In this document: in pieces, positions 43,774 to 55,728 of the stretch
How the letters are laid out: each line of letters begins with the position of its first letter
How positions within the stretch are numbered: the first letter of the stretch is position 1
Assembly: GCA_002270565.1 (NCBI GenBank)
Contig: NQMI01000003.1
Location: 902,876 to 966,875 of the forward strand
Direction: 5' to 3'
DNA: 64,000 nt
Source: Stenocarpella maydis
Lineage: Eukaryota; Ascomycota; Sordariomycetes; Diaporthales; Diaporthaceae
Notes under the pieces: model-generated
What the model was told of the DNA's origin: nothing
The model's database searches: none
What the model saw: the letters and a program-made list of their open reading frames with translations, nothing else
Position numbers and translations under genes: made by a program

Positions 43774-46700
43774 AAGCGAAGTATTTGTGTGCGCGTGCGC
43801 GTGCGCGCGTACTTTGAAAGCATGCAATGCAAATGCCCTCCAGTGCAGTAGATGTACCTCAAATCTCAGATCGGCCCTCCTCCCTAATTTTTTTCTTCTT
43901 TTGTTTGCTGGAGGAAGCAAGCGACCCTATGAGCTGTAGGAGAAGGGGGTGGGGGGGGAATGGAGGAGATGCGAGCATGAGTGCGCCCTCGATCGTGGCC
44001 CCCAAGAATGGGTGTCCCCTCCCTTGTCATGTTAATTATTCCCACAACGTGGCTTTTGGCCCCCTCTTACCATTCCCCTCATTTTAATTTCTCCCGAAGA
44101 GGTGGACAGGGCATGGTCCCCCATCCTGCGGAGATCACCTTCACTCTGTTACAGATCTGCTGTTTTGTGCTCAGGATCCCCGAAGCGGGAGGGGGGGAGG
44201 GCAGCGCAGTCATCTCGCATGCGTCGCCGGGGGCAGTGGCCCGCCCCTGGGACCAACCACCACGACTAGGGCGGCCGTTCTGCTTGCCCTTCCTGTTCGT
44301 ATCCCCCGCAGGAACGAACTGTGATGTGGGCATGAATCCGGTTGCCTGCTATAGCTGCGGAGCCTCTTCCTGTGTGTGTTGCGGTGAATCTAGCTCCCCC
44401 TTCCCTCCTCCTCTGGTTCTCACCGTGATCCAAACATAGAGCAATACCCCCTTGGGCTACATAGGCGTCCGTCCTGCACAATATGCATGCAGCATGCGCG
44501 CCAGCCACCCATACCTCCTCCGCTTCATACCACGCGAGTGTCTGCCCGCAAATCATGCAGTGCGACCAGACCATTCCACCTTTACCAATCCTCGCCGGCG
44601 AAACGAGAATGAGGGTTCACCGGGGAGAAGTCGCACCTCACATGATGTCCCCTGAGATGGCGCCTACCTGTGCGCAAGTGCTCTGCAGTAGTTTCTCTGA
44701 AAATACCCATGTTTCTTGAGACCAGGGGGGATGCGGGCGCCACGTCTTCATCGTCGCTGTGCCGCTCAGGTGCGCCATGCAAGACTCTCTGAGATGCCTT
44801 CTCGAAGAATAGGCGAAAGGGGGGGAATACCTTTGGCCCCCAAGGCGCAGATTAGAGCCGGGTCTAGTCGTTGAGACGCGTCTTCCTCCGTTGTGTCTGC
44901 GCAGGTTGCGAGATTCGAGTGACATGCGAGGCCCCTCGAGCCGCGCTGGTGTGCCAGACATGTGCCCGCGCTGTGGCGACCTCTTTTTGCCCGCGACGAT
45001 CGTGGTGGTCAAGGTCACGATTCACACAGACACAGTTTGGCCTGTGCCGCACTCAACAGACTGTCAGGTACCGCCGCAGTTGCCGAATCACTGACGCGTC
45101 CCGCGACCACGAGACCGTATGTACTCCACCAGCCGTGGTCGCGAGGCAGAGAAAAGGCGGTGGCGGATAGGTCGGGCCGGTTTGATGGCGGGGTGCACAT
45201 GTCTGTGTGGGTAGCACAGTTTCATCCTGCGGTGTCAAGGACAGGTTAGCTTTATGGGCTTTGCCAGAGGTGGTCGTCGTTGAGGTGGTGGTTACGCGTG
45301 TAGGGCAGAGGATGAGGTCTAGTCATTTCTGCGCCTCCCCTCCCTTCCCGTCCCAGAACGGTTTCTATCACGGTCAAGGGGAGGGCGCTACATCATAGGC
45401 TGTGAGCATTGGCAGGTTCCGGGGCTGCAGAATACGCCTCGAACCCCGTCCTGCCCGTGTACTTTGCCCATCCAGACACCTGGAATGGGGGTGGATCATA
45501 CCGGCGGACAGGTAAAGCCCTTGACTGGACGCATGAGCTGCGTTGCGGAGGAGGGGAGCCATGTGCCATGTGGAGTTGTGGTCAGCCCTAAGACACCTCT
45601 GCCGAGCAACGCGCGCGCGAGGGACGGCGTGCACCGTTTCGAAGAAGGGTAGGCATGTAGCCACCCAGACCGCGCTGCCGACTGTCTTGTCAGTCTGTTG
45701 CAGCTGCCAGTACAAATCTCGTGCCCCCTGAGCTCCTCCACCTACGGGCCGTCGAGGGGAGCTAGGTGGGTGTGCATCATCGTGTGGTCTTTTTTTGACT
45801 CACTCCCGCATCTGGTTGCGCTAAGCAAGGCTATTTGTGACCTTATATTTTTGGCCCGGTACGATTCTGTATACTTTGGCCGGCTGTCAACCATGCTGAT
45901 CTCCTTGGTGCTGTTAGTGGTTGCTCTGGTCCGGGTCTGCCCTCGATACACCACGGTTGGGGGGAGTCCGCCGTGGGCGCGTAGGACCTCCAGAAATAGC
46001 AGGGCACTCGTCCTTTCATTCCCATTGGTGGAGGCTGGCCACTCAGTAGACCACCAAGGGAACAGGCGGCCAGAGCTAGGTGGGCAGAGTATTTTGGTAC
46101 GGGCAAAATATAGATGCCTTGTTGCATGTGAGGAGCAAAGTGGTGACAGTAACCGTGCGCATTTGCGCAGAGATCACATTAGCTTGACCATGCTGGTCAA
46201 GGTTTGTATCATGCAAAGACAATGGGGTTGGAGCTGTGTCATCACGCAGTACCACATCCATCACACCGACCACCTCAACTGTTTCGGTCCGACAGAGCGT
46301 TAGCCAGGATGCGACAAATCAAGCCAATGCAGCGATAACGAATGCCTTTTTGGTTGGGGACAGGATCACTTGTCCTAACGAGGCCGGCCTCTCTGAGCCG
46401 CCTCTACGACGCGGCGGCCGACAGTTGACGGCGTTGTCCACGTCCCTCTGCTCCTGCTGAACCGGTGGTGGACCGTGGCTGTGATCGGCCTGTGGCCCGA
46501 GGCCTTCGGAACTGTGTCGCTTGGGGTAGACCTCAGTCATGGACGAGGCTGAGGATCCTCTGAGCTGCCCTGACGCAAGAGGGGTCTTTGTCGGTGGGGA
46601 GAGCAAGACGGTGGTGGGTGTAATGGAGGCGGGCCATAGATGGACCGACCGAATGGCACCGTATACTATAAACCAAAGGGACCGTACATTCCCGTGCCCA

Positions 46701-49315
46701 CTCTTGCTGGTGGGCTCGTGCCAAGTATTCCCGTCGGGAGGGGTCTGGGTGCATCGGGGTCGTATTTGCTGGCCTCTGATTGGCGCACCCGCCACATATG
46801 TGAACGGCCTCGTGAGGTCCGCAGGGCGCGGCGCGGCGGACATGATAGTGGAAGGATTCTGGGTGGGCCAGCTCTTCTGCAGGGGTGTTGGTTGACAAAG
46901 CGGAGGTTGGGGGCCAAAGGACTGCACAGATGTACCGGCCTGGCCCATGCCCAAGGATCGCCATTGCGACATGTGCTTACACTAACAGCCTCGACAGGCG
47001 TGCAAACAAAAGACAAAAGGCCCTCAGGGCCGATGTGACGTTGTGCTCCAGTGTCTCAACGTCAGGCAGTCGAGCTCCGGCGCCGGGGTGGTGGTTGTCA
47101 TTGGGCCTTGGTCTTGGTATTCAACCAAGATTAAGGTCCAGGAGTGCCATCCTGCCGGGTCTCGAACGTTCGGGCTCTGTCTTTGACTCGTGCTCGAGGA
47201 TGCGGCACTTGGTTGCTGGGAAGCCTCGATTGATCCAACGCGGGAGAGACAAGACCGAAGCCCGCACTCCCCAAAAGTGTCAAGATCCCAGCTACCCGTT
47301 TGGGCAAGGGTGAGCCGGGCCTAGCGATAGACAAGGTGCTGACTGAGCAGCAAGTGCTGCAAAGGTGAGGCGCCGTAGGGCAGGGAGAGAGTTCTCGCGT
47401 AATTCCCATCTGGGTCACCCACGAGGGCTCTCCCAACAAGGGATATTTCGGCGCAGGGTGGGCGGGATCTGTGCAGAGCAAGCGGTGCCACACCAGCTTA
47501 CAGCACACGACCCACACCGTCGGGTTTGGTATCGTACCTGTGTGCCGGGACACAAGATTCTGCCACAGATGGTTTGAGACTCTGCTCTGCACCACACACT
47601 GGCAAAGTAGCGGGCATGATGCTGCCGCAGCTCTGACGTCCAGGGAGGTTGTGCATGCGCATCAAGACTCGACAAGTCGACCAAATCCGCGCCCGATGTT
47701 GCGGTCAAGGACTCAAGAGGTGTCTTCTGATGGCAGGGTAGCTGCTCTAGCCCTGCAGGAGTCGTACAGCACGGCCAATGATGGGCCCCCATTCAGCTTT
47801 GTAAGTGCAGGGATCCGAGAATAGCAGCATGATTCAGCACGTGGAGTTAAGGTGATGAGGGTGCTCAGTGCAGATCAAATGCTGCAGCCTGCCAGCCCTC
47901 ACCTACCACCCTGTGCCCTTGACATGCAGGCTGACATCCCATGTCCTGATGTGGGCGGCTGTACGGAGTACAAGGGGACTCGACCAAACACCGATGTAGG
48001 TAGGATCTCAAGGTTATCAAGCAGTATGAAAGGCGTGACGGGTTTGATGTTGAGCAAAAGGACCTCGACGTCGGAAATGGCAGCGTTCCAACAGGAAATA
48101 ATACCCCATGCCCACGCAGGTCCGTGACACACCGTTGGGCCTTGGACGAGGGTGCCAGGCCGTGCTGCGCTCCATGCTCAATCTTGAGCGCCTTGTGACT
48201 TGTCCTGGTGCGACAGCAACCATTGCCGATCCGTTGGGGAAGATGGGCGGCGGGTTTTGTGTGTCTGCAGCGGCGACCGGAGCGGGGCCCAACTGTGAGG
48301 AGCCCAAAACCAGGGAGCTATGCATCGCTTTCCCTCATGAATCCAGACAGCACAGTTCAAACGGCCCCCAACTGTCCACCAAAATCCTCCCGCTTGAGCA
48401 GTTGAGCACGGGAGGATAGGGCTGGAATCCCATGCAGTACCCCTGGCGGCCATGGGCGTGTATAACGGCCGCGGCGCCGCTGACCTGCATGATGGCAAAT
48501 GGGCCAGAACACACACGCACGGATTTACCAGTAAACTCCAACAGACGGCTGAGGCGGCATCTGCCAATGCCACCGTGGACCGCAGCGCGATTTGACATGC
48601 AATGTGCCCTTTTTTCTTTCTTTGGAAAGTGTCTTAACCCCGCAGCGACCTGCTGCCATAGCCATGGGCTGGTGTCGTCCGCGCCTCTCGGCTCACTGCC
48701 AACGCCAGGGGCCCCGGCTTGGCGGTGTTCTTGATCAGGAGCCAGAGTGAGACGGCTCCCGTTGCTGCCGCTTTCGGGGGCTTTGGCGGCTTCGGCGCAT
48801 TCCCGGCTAGCATGGAGGCCACTGCCCGTTTGCTATACCATGTAGGGATTGGCGGGCCGGCTGGCTCTTAAGGTTGAGGCTAAGCTGGACGGATTTGCTT
48901 CGGCCGTTTACGAGCGGCCGCTGGGGGGATCCATGCTGGGTTTGCAGCTGTGGGAATCGAACAACGAATTCCAGCTTTGACGAGATGCATCACGCCCAGC
49001 ATGCGAGTTGCGTCTCCCAATGCTCCATGTGGTGCACAGCTCAAAGGAAGCCTGAGAATTTGCGTGCAGTCTTATCCACAGCCATCGCGCAGGGTGCTCC
49101 TGTGGTGGCAGCGACGCAAGCCTCGGAGATCGCAGATGAGATCATAGGCCATGTGTTCGGGTCGAGCCGCGACATACTTGGAGTGTTGGTGGATCATGCG
49201 CAGTGGCACTCGGAATGTCGCCCACGGCAGAGCGCGGCAGGATACTACGCCAACCTGGCCGGACACTGTAGAGTTTGTCTACTTCCAGGGATGGTGACGA
49301 GAATGCCAGGCGGTT

Positions 49316-49361
49316 CAGAGCAGAGCAGAGCAGAGCAGCGCAGAGCAGCGCAGCGCAGCGG
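49316..49361. repeat. (CAGAG/CAGCG)n microsatellite
   Basis: Nine five-base units that change gradually from CAGAG to CAGCG. Confidence 0.9.
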
Positions 49362-51532
49362 TGTGGGGTAGAGAGCCTGACTGCCTGTGTGCTTAGCTTA
49401 CCAAGCGAGGCGGGCCAGTCGTGTGCGTTCAAATACGGGTGCCTGGTCGATGATATGCAGTCCCTAGTCCTCGAGGAGCCATGAAACAAGGTCAAGGTAT
49501 GCCTGGGTGCGGCACAGGAGCGCGGCGGGTGGTCTAGCCTCATCAGTGGGCCGGCACGGCTGGCGGCGGCCATTCGTCGTGGGTCGGTGGCGGGCATAGG
49601 GCGCAGGACTGACAGGTTGATACTACTATGTCAACGGACTTGACGGCGACAAGGCACCAGACCGAGGGAGTCGAGCTCGGTGCGGCCATCTCGATGAGCC
49701 GTCGAGTCGAATCGAGCCGGGCCCGCACAAGTCGCGCCGATGTCAGGTGTGGATGCGTTGCAGAGACGGAGGAGGAGGTTGCATATTTGCAAATGTGATT
49801 GTTGCGCAAGATGGGCCGCAGCCAAATTAGCAGAGGACCGAGTGCACTGCAATACTGTGTGACGGTGGTAGTACATCAGGACAAGAGCAAAAGGACCATC
49901 CGTCCACCGTTTCCTGTGGCCGTTTTGTCAAGACAGACCCACACACGGTACCTAGCCACATGTGCACATACCCCCTCCCCTGCGCTTGCCCAAGAGGCAC
50001 GATGGTCTGCGCGCAAACCACCACCCCACGAACCAGGCTAGCGCAGCGCCCAGGGCTCCCGCAACTTCCTTCCCTGTGTACGCCCTGCTGCCGTCCTTGC
50101 CCGGTGATTCACAGTGGGAACCCACAACCGATGGCATGCCACTGCCCCACCTCGTGCAAGTCGCTGAGGTGGTCTATGGTCACGGTATGAGTTTGCCTGC
50201 CCGCCTGCAGTGTAGATCCCATCTTCCTTCCCTCCGCTCCCCGTCCCCGTCCCAGCCCCAGTCCCCCATCTCTTGCTCGCACTTGATAACCCAATCAGGA
50301 TGCGTCCCAAGAGCCCAGTGCTGCCGTGTGGAGCATGCTTGGCCCACTGCAAAAGTCGGCCTTGGCCGCGGCAGCCTCCGGGTCCGAGGACACAGGCACA
50401 GACACACGCGGTGCGATATGTTGTAGCCTAATTCAACAGGCGTGTGTCGATCTATCACTCTTCAACTCGGACAGTCTCTCAGCCAGCCAGCCAGCAAGCA
50501 AGCCAGCAGCTGGTCCCGAGTATGGCCCATGCATACACTACCTACCACTGCCTCTCCTTGCCCGTATGCCCCGTCTGCCCCGTACAGATGCCCCGTCCTT
50601 CTCGTCCGTCCCCAATGCCGCTACTGAGCTGGTAGCTACGTTCCATGCATTAGTTCACGTCCTGCCGAGCGCGCTTTGTCTTGGTTCGTAACGACCTCAA
50701 ATAGCAGGCCAGCCCTCGATGAGACAGGCCTGCCGAAGTAGCCAGGTACTGCAGGTACGTATCCGATCCAAAAGGCCCTTCCTGCATCTGTCTTGTCCCA
50801 GAATACCCTCCTGCTGGGGAGACCCACTGTCCTGGGCCGTGCAGGGGTGCCGATGTACCACTCCCTGTGTAGTGTGGTGTGTATACTTTGGCAGACTAGC
50901 CCTTTGGGGGGGGACAGGGGTATGGGCGTCGCCATTGAGGATGGGGCAGGGGTCTCATGTACACTTGTACACTACCGAGTACCTCGAGTGCTCTCGTCCT
51001 ACACAGTCGACCTACCCAGGTACCCACACATCCAAAGCACCCTGAGCTCCGCCCCCCTGTAGCCCCAGGGCTTGCTGCGGGCTGGCGTTCCAAGGGACGA
51101 GGATGAGGTACCGGCGTACCGGCGTCCAGGGCCCCAGGGTTGCTCCGTCATGGCTCTCTTCCTTCGGCGGGCTTTGCTCTCTGAGCGCTGTCGTATTTCG
51201 TCTTCTCTCGTCTCCCGTCTCCCGTCTTGCGTCTCGTCTGGTCTCTCGTCTCGATCCTTCGGCTTCTTCAGTCAACCACCAATGAAGTACGTACCTGTGC
51301 CCGAGTAGTACGTACTGCACACACCACAGACAGTTTGATCCTTCTCGCAGGGATGCTGCCCACCGTGGGTGCGCCAGCCCACATGGGCCTTGACATGGCA
51401 TGGGGTCGCCCAGAAGCCCAAGCCCACCACCACCACCTGCACCTCGCCTTGTGCTCATCCCGCCCGAACAATACTTATAGCTCGAGATCCCTCTCAACGC
51501 CTTCTTCCATCCCGAGCCTTCTTTCGATCCTC

Positions 51533-51619
51533 ATGACCAACTCCAGAGAAACAACCATCCTCAGTTGTCTTTCACACCTCAAGGTCTCTTATAACAGAAG
51601 CCAAACACCCGGCGCATAA
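51533..51619 (+). promoter_or_regulatory. Upstream ORF in the presumed leader of the bZIP gene
   Basis: An ATG at 51533 opens a 28-codon frame (MTNSRETTILSCLSHLKVSY...) ending in TAA at 51617-51619, 96 bp before the bZIP start. If the transcript begins in the pyrimidine-rich stretch near 51480, this uORF would be translated first and could limit bZIP expression, as in many fungal stress regulators. The transcript start is not known. Confidence 0.45.
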
Positions 51620-51715
51620 CGTCAACAGCTTGGAACCTTGCCGCCATCGCCCACTATCATATACCCTCAGCCTCGCCTGCCCTAGCCTCGCCTGCCCCAC
51701 GAGGTGTTCGCAACA

Positions 51716-52707
51716 ATGTCCACAGAAGCTCACCACATGTTTCCCGTCATGGCGCCTGACCATCACCTCGCCGTCCACCAGTACGCGGGCTGGCCAGCAG
51801 AACACCCCCAGCACATCTCGGTGCGACAGTACCCAAGCACCAGCAGCGCCTTCAGCAGCTCGGCACATCCCGACGAGGACTGGACAAAGGTCTCGGATCT
51901 TGCTGAGCGCAGGCGGATACAGAACAGGATTGCCCAGCGCAACTACCGTAGGTCGCCCCTCACCGCGCCCGTCTGAAGCGTGGCTAACCCCCAACTGCAG
52001 GCAAGAAGATCAAGGAGCGCATGGCCGACCTTGAGAGGCGCGCGGGCTCCGACGGGACCAAGGGCAACAGCACGAGCAGCAAGAAGTCGCCAAAGTCATC
52101 CAAGAAGTCACAGCGCCGCCAGTCCTCACCACCACCACCGCCCGGCCACCCGTCCCTGCAGCCCCCGTCGCAGTCCGGAGTGCCACAGCACCCCTTCACG
52201 CCGCCCATGAACCCAGAGGACCACTTCTTCCCCTCGCCAAGCCCGCCAGCAAGCAGCCCGCCGCCGTTTGCTTCTTACCAGCACACGTACTCACCTCCCA
52301 GCGACAACGGCATGATCATGCAGCCATACGGGAGCCCACAGCAGCAGACAATCCCAGCAACTGGCCCTTACCAGTTCAGCATGGTGTCGACAAACGCACC
52401 GACGCTGCCGCCAATGACACACTTTGCGGATGCGTTCAAGGCGCCCAACCTCAACGGGGGGAATGAGTCGATGTCGTCGTTTTCCAACTACGGCGACTAC
52501 ACGCTTGGTGGTCACTTGAACCCCTCGCCCTACGATTCAAATCCTCATGTGAGTTCCTTGCGCCACATCCAAAACCATCAGCACAGTCCTCTCCCTTCCG
52601 CCACTCTCCCTCCCTTCGGCAGCGCGATGGCTGGTACATCTACCGGCCCTCTTGCGGCGCCTGTTTCTTACCGCCCTCGCTATCCTCCTTCCCCGTCTCG
52701 GAGTTGA
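51716..52707 (+). CDS. bZIP transcription factor with a minimal zipper
   Basis: Two exons, 51716-51947 and 52001-52707, joined by a 53-bp intron (donor GTAGGT, acceptor CAG) that splits an Arg codon of the basic region, giving 312 residues. The joined basic region, AERRRIQNRIAQRNYR then KKIKERMADLERRAG (residues about 63-93), is the fungal Yap-like type with the N...QRNYR signature. After it no regular leucine heptads follow; the sequence turns into Lys/Ser-rich and then Pro/Ser/Gln-rich low complexity. The C-terminal end is uncertain: a GTGAGT at about 52549 with an acceptor near 52621 could give another reading frame past 52707. The gene stands alone, with about 17 kb free of genes upstream, a pattern often seen for developmental or stress regulators. 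Confidence 0.85.
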
Positions 52708-53754
52708 GAGATCGATGTATACGTCCCATAAACGGCGAGAAGAAAAAAGAAAATTAGAGAGAAGAAGCAGAAGAACATCATGTCATCACCACCACCACCA
52801 CCATCATATTAGAGAAAAGACAACGCTTTCAACAGCCGAAGAGCAAAAGGCTAATACGACAGTCACACCTACAGACCCCAGCTCTGTCACACAGCTTTGA
52901 CCACTCGGACAACAATTCGGAGGCGGATTGGTGTGCGTACCCAGTGACTCCCCTGTCCATGGGTTCGCCATGAAAAGAGTTAGAGACAGACGCAAGCAAT
53001 TGCAAATGGCATGAGAAATGGATACACCTGTTTTTACGAATTCCTTTTTTGTGTCTATACCTTTTTTTTTCTTTGGACGTTATTTTCAATTTCATGATTG
53101 GACGGCCATCTCCCTCGTCTTGTTGTCCTATTTTATCTATCTTGGAGAGCGCATGTTTGGATGCGGCGGTGGAGCAGGAGAGGCCGGGAGGTGCCTCTTG
53201 GCTTCCCGCGGAGTTCAGGCGTTACGCCCGTCGGCTCGTGCGCTGGTCTGACACCTGACGGCCAGGAGGGGCAAGCTAGGTAAACACACAGAGAAGCGAG
53301 CTTTTTTGGATTAAAAGGATTAGCGTGGTTATTTTGGGCATCAAGGGATCACGCCCGCCTGTGGGCTTGCTTGGGGCCGGAGTTTCTGGCGTGGAGTGTT
53401 TCTTTTCTACTTTCAAGATGTTGCTACGAGGAGGCCCCACTGCTGTGCACAGATGGGGGGATCTTTCTCTTTCCAATCAATCTACGAGTCCAATCCGACC
53501 ATTGTCCCTGAAATAAGAAGCGTCTTTCAACACAAGCCGTGACGGTGGCGAATCGACCATGCTGGGCGGGAACAACCTTAACTCCTTAACTCCAGCTGCG
53601 TGCGTAACCCTGGTCCCTGGTAGCGTGCTCCTAGCGAACTTGATGGCAAACACACGAGACTCTATCTCTTGTGCCCCGGGGTTATGAATCTCTTATTTCC
53701 GCCAAGGGACTGGGGTCTGGCGCTAGTTCTGAGCGGAGAGAAGCCTGGTGGAAA

Positions 53755-53755
53755 T

Positions 53756-53788
<33 letters not shown>

Positions 53789-53792
53789 CGCG
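53755..53792. repeat. (GT)n/(GC)n microsatellite
   Basis: About 11 GT pairs followed by alternating GC and GT pairs, which could adopt Z-DNA. Confidence 0.95.
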
Positions 53793-55119
53793 TGAGAGAC
53801 AGATTTTGGGCGTGGGCTTGGAATGGGAAAAGGCCCCTCCCTACATTCTACCTTCGCTCACCTTCACTCACCTTAGGCAACGCGAAAGAAGAAGAAACAG
53901 ATCAGACAACCCCGTAGGGCTGAGAGGGGTTGACGAGACCCCCCGGGCCCGGCGTCAGCACGATGGTTTAGTATTAGTATTAGTCTGGTGTGTGCAGTAG
54001 CCCCGGACCCGACACAGCGGGTTCATCTCGTGTCTTGTTCGTCGTCTCCCGCGGCGCGGAGTGGATCCCGTCCGTGTCGTTTTGGCTTGCCCGTTGCCCG
54101 TCTTCATCTCCCGTCTCACATAATCCGCCACGGCCCCTTCTCCTGTCTTTCTCTCTCCTTTTGTGCGCCACTTCTCATACCTGCCACGAGGTGGGTCTGC
54201 CACCGGCGCCGGACACGGGGCTTGCGTAGCAGCTGTCAAGTTGACAAGCTTGTCTTACGTGCATCTCGTGTCTCGTTACCTATTGGGACGGACTCGTGAA
54301 CCAGGAACAGTGGGATATGTGGCCTGAGGCATGACATCTATAAGTCCACTGTGTTGACCCCAAGATCCAGACATGCAGGATGGCCTGCTATGAATTTCTT
54401 CCCATCCAGAGGCCGGTGCAGCCGGCTGGGCCCTCACTCACACACTCACACCCCTCTACCTGTCCCGCCCCCTCCCCGGGCTCCCGTACGGAACCTAAAC
54501 AATGATCTACTACCGCGGCACATGTTTCGGCCCCGGAGAAGAATTAATATATGATTCTCCGAGTCACATGCGGCTCGCCCATGATGCCAGCCTGGATACG
54601 TGCGTGCGTGGTCTGGCGGTCGCCAGGAGCCCAAGAAATGACGACGGCGCAAGGTCTGCCATGGCCCGTTGGCCCCCGGGTTTCCAGTCGAAGGTGCGTC
54701 CCCACTTATTTCGCACCCGACCGCTGCAGCAGGGACTGAACCAGGGCCGATAAGGAGGGCCCCGCCCGGGGCGGGCTCTCGGCTTCTGGGGCCGCCGGCT
54801 AGAGCCTTGCTCCTGAGCGGTGCTCTGGCAAGTACCCCACCAGCTGCACTGCATAGTTAATTGTGCACGAGTTGAGCACAACGCCCTGTAGCGGCATCCG
54901 TCACCGTGCAGCAGAGAACACGAGGGGAGGGGCTTCTAGGGGAGGCAAGTTCCGACCTTTCGCGTCTTGCGACCTGGTGGCCCGGCTCGTCCTAGCTCTT
55001 TTCTCGACATGTTCATTTCAGCGCCGAGCGTAGAGATTAAGCACACGTTGTTGGGGTGGGGGAGCGGCAGGCAGAGTGCTAGGTGTGTGAGTGTGTCTGT
55101 CTCTGTGTCTGTGTATCAA

Positions 55120-55240
55120 CTGCTGGGTCTCTCTCTCTGTCTCTCTCTCTGTCTCTCTGTCTCTCTCTCTGTCTCTCTCTCTGTCTCTCTCTCTGTCTCT
55201 CTCTCTCTGTCTCTCTCTCTGTCTCTCTCTCTGTCTCTCC
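55120..55240. repeat. Long (TC)n/(TCTG) microsatellite
   Basis: About 115 bp of TCTC interrupted by TCTG at intervals, followed by a C run and a short GT/GC tract. The plus strand is almost pure pyrimidine and T/G, so it could form triplex DNA. Confidence 0.95.
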
Positions 55241-55727
55241 CCCCCCCCTTCCCCCTCTCTATGTGTGTGTGTGCGCGCGCGCGTGAGTGAATGAGTGCAG
55301 GAAGGGAGGATCCCCCCGTCCCGGATTGAGGCTCTGCGCACGCAGGCCAGAGAGGGCCCCGCTGGTACCTGTCGGCCTCGGTGTAGTATTTGGCCTGCCT
55401 TGTTCCAGGTGTGAGGGCCAGTTATCTTCTGCCCCTCTTCCTCTTCGATGTGGGTGGGGTCCCAGCACACCCGCGCAGCCGATCCCAGGGGGGCTGAGGA
55501 GCCTGTGGACAAGTGATCTGCGGAGCCTCGCGGATCCTTCGCCGCCCCTCGGACCCAATTACACTCCCACCTCTAGTAAAAGTCCGAAGGGCCTCCCTTG
55601 GCGGGGACCTCCAGCAGTCTGTCGGAGCAGCTCTGTCATCTTGGTGCGTTCCTCTCTTCTGGAAAGGAGCACAGGAGCGCCATGTTGGCACCGGAACAGG
55701 AACAGGAACAGGAAGCGAGGGTGGGGG

Positions 55728-55728
55728 N
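55728..55728. other. Ambiguous base in a G run
   Basis: Unlike the other Ns, this one is not flanked by duplicated sequence. It sits within a run of more than ten G and is more likely an uncalled base or homopolymer uncertainty. Confidence 0.6.

Larger units (their letters stand above)
43001..51532. other. GC-rich gene-poor region, part 2, upstream of bZIP gene
   Basis: About 8.5 kb without a supportable coding gene. Simple repeats occur at 43751-43773 (GCGGT), 43788-43812 (alternating GC/GT) and 49316-49361 (CAGAG/CAGCG). Towards 51480 the sequence becomes pyrimidine-rich (many TCTCGTC and CTTC runs), typical of a fungal core promoter and 5' leader. Non-coding transcripts cannot be excluded. 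Confidence 0.5.

Noticed and set aside
52779..52808. CAC/CAT run that would encode polyhistidine
   Set aside because: It lies after the bZIP stop in non-coding sequence; a simple repeat in the 3' flank.
53755..53792. Possible CRISPR or satellite array
   Set aside because: Only dinucleotide repeats; no spacer-repeat structure anywhere in the window.
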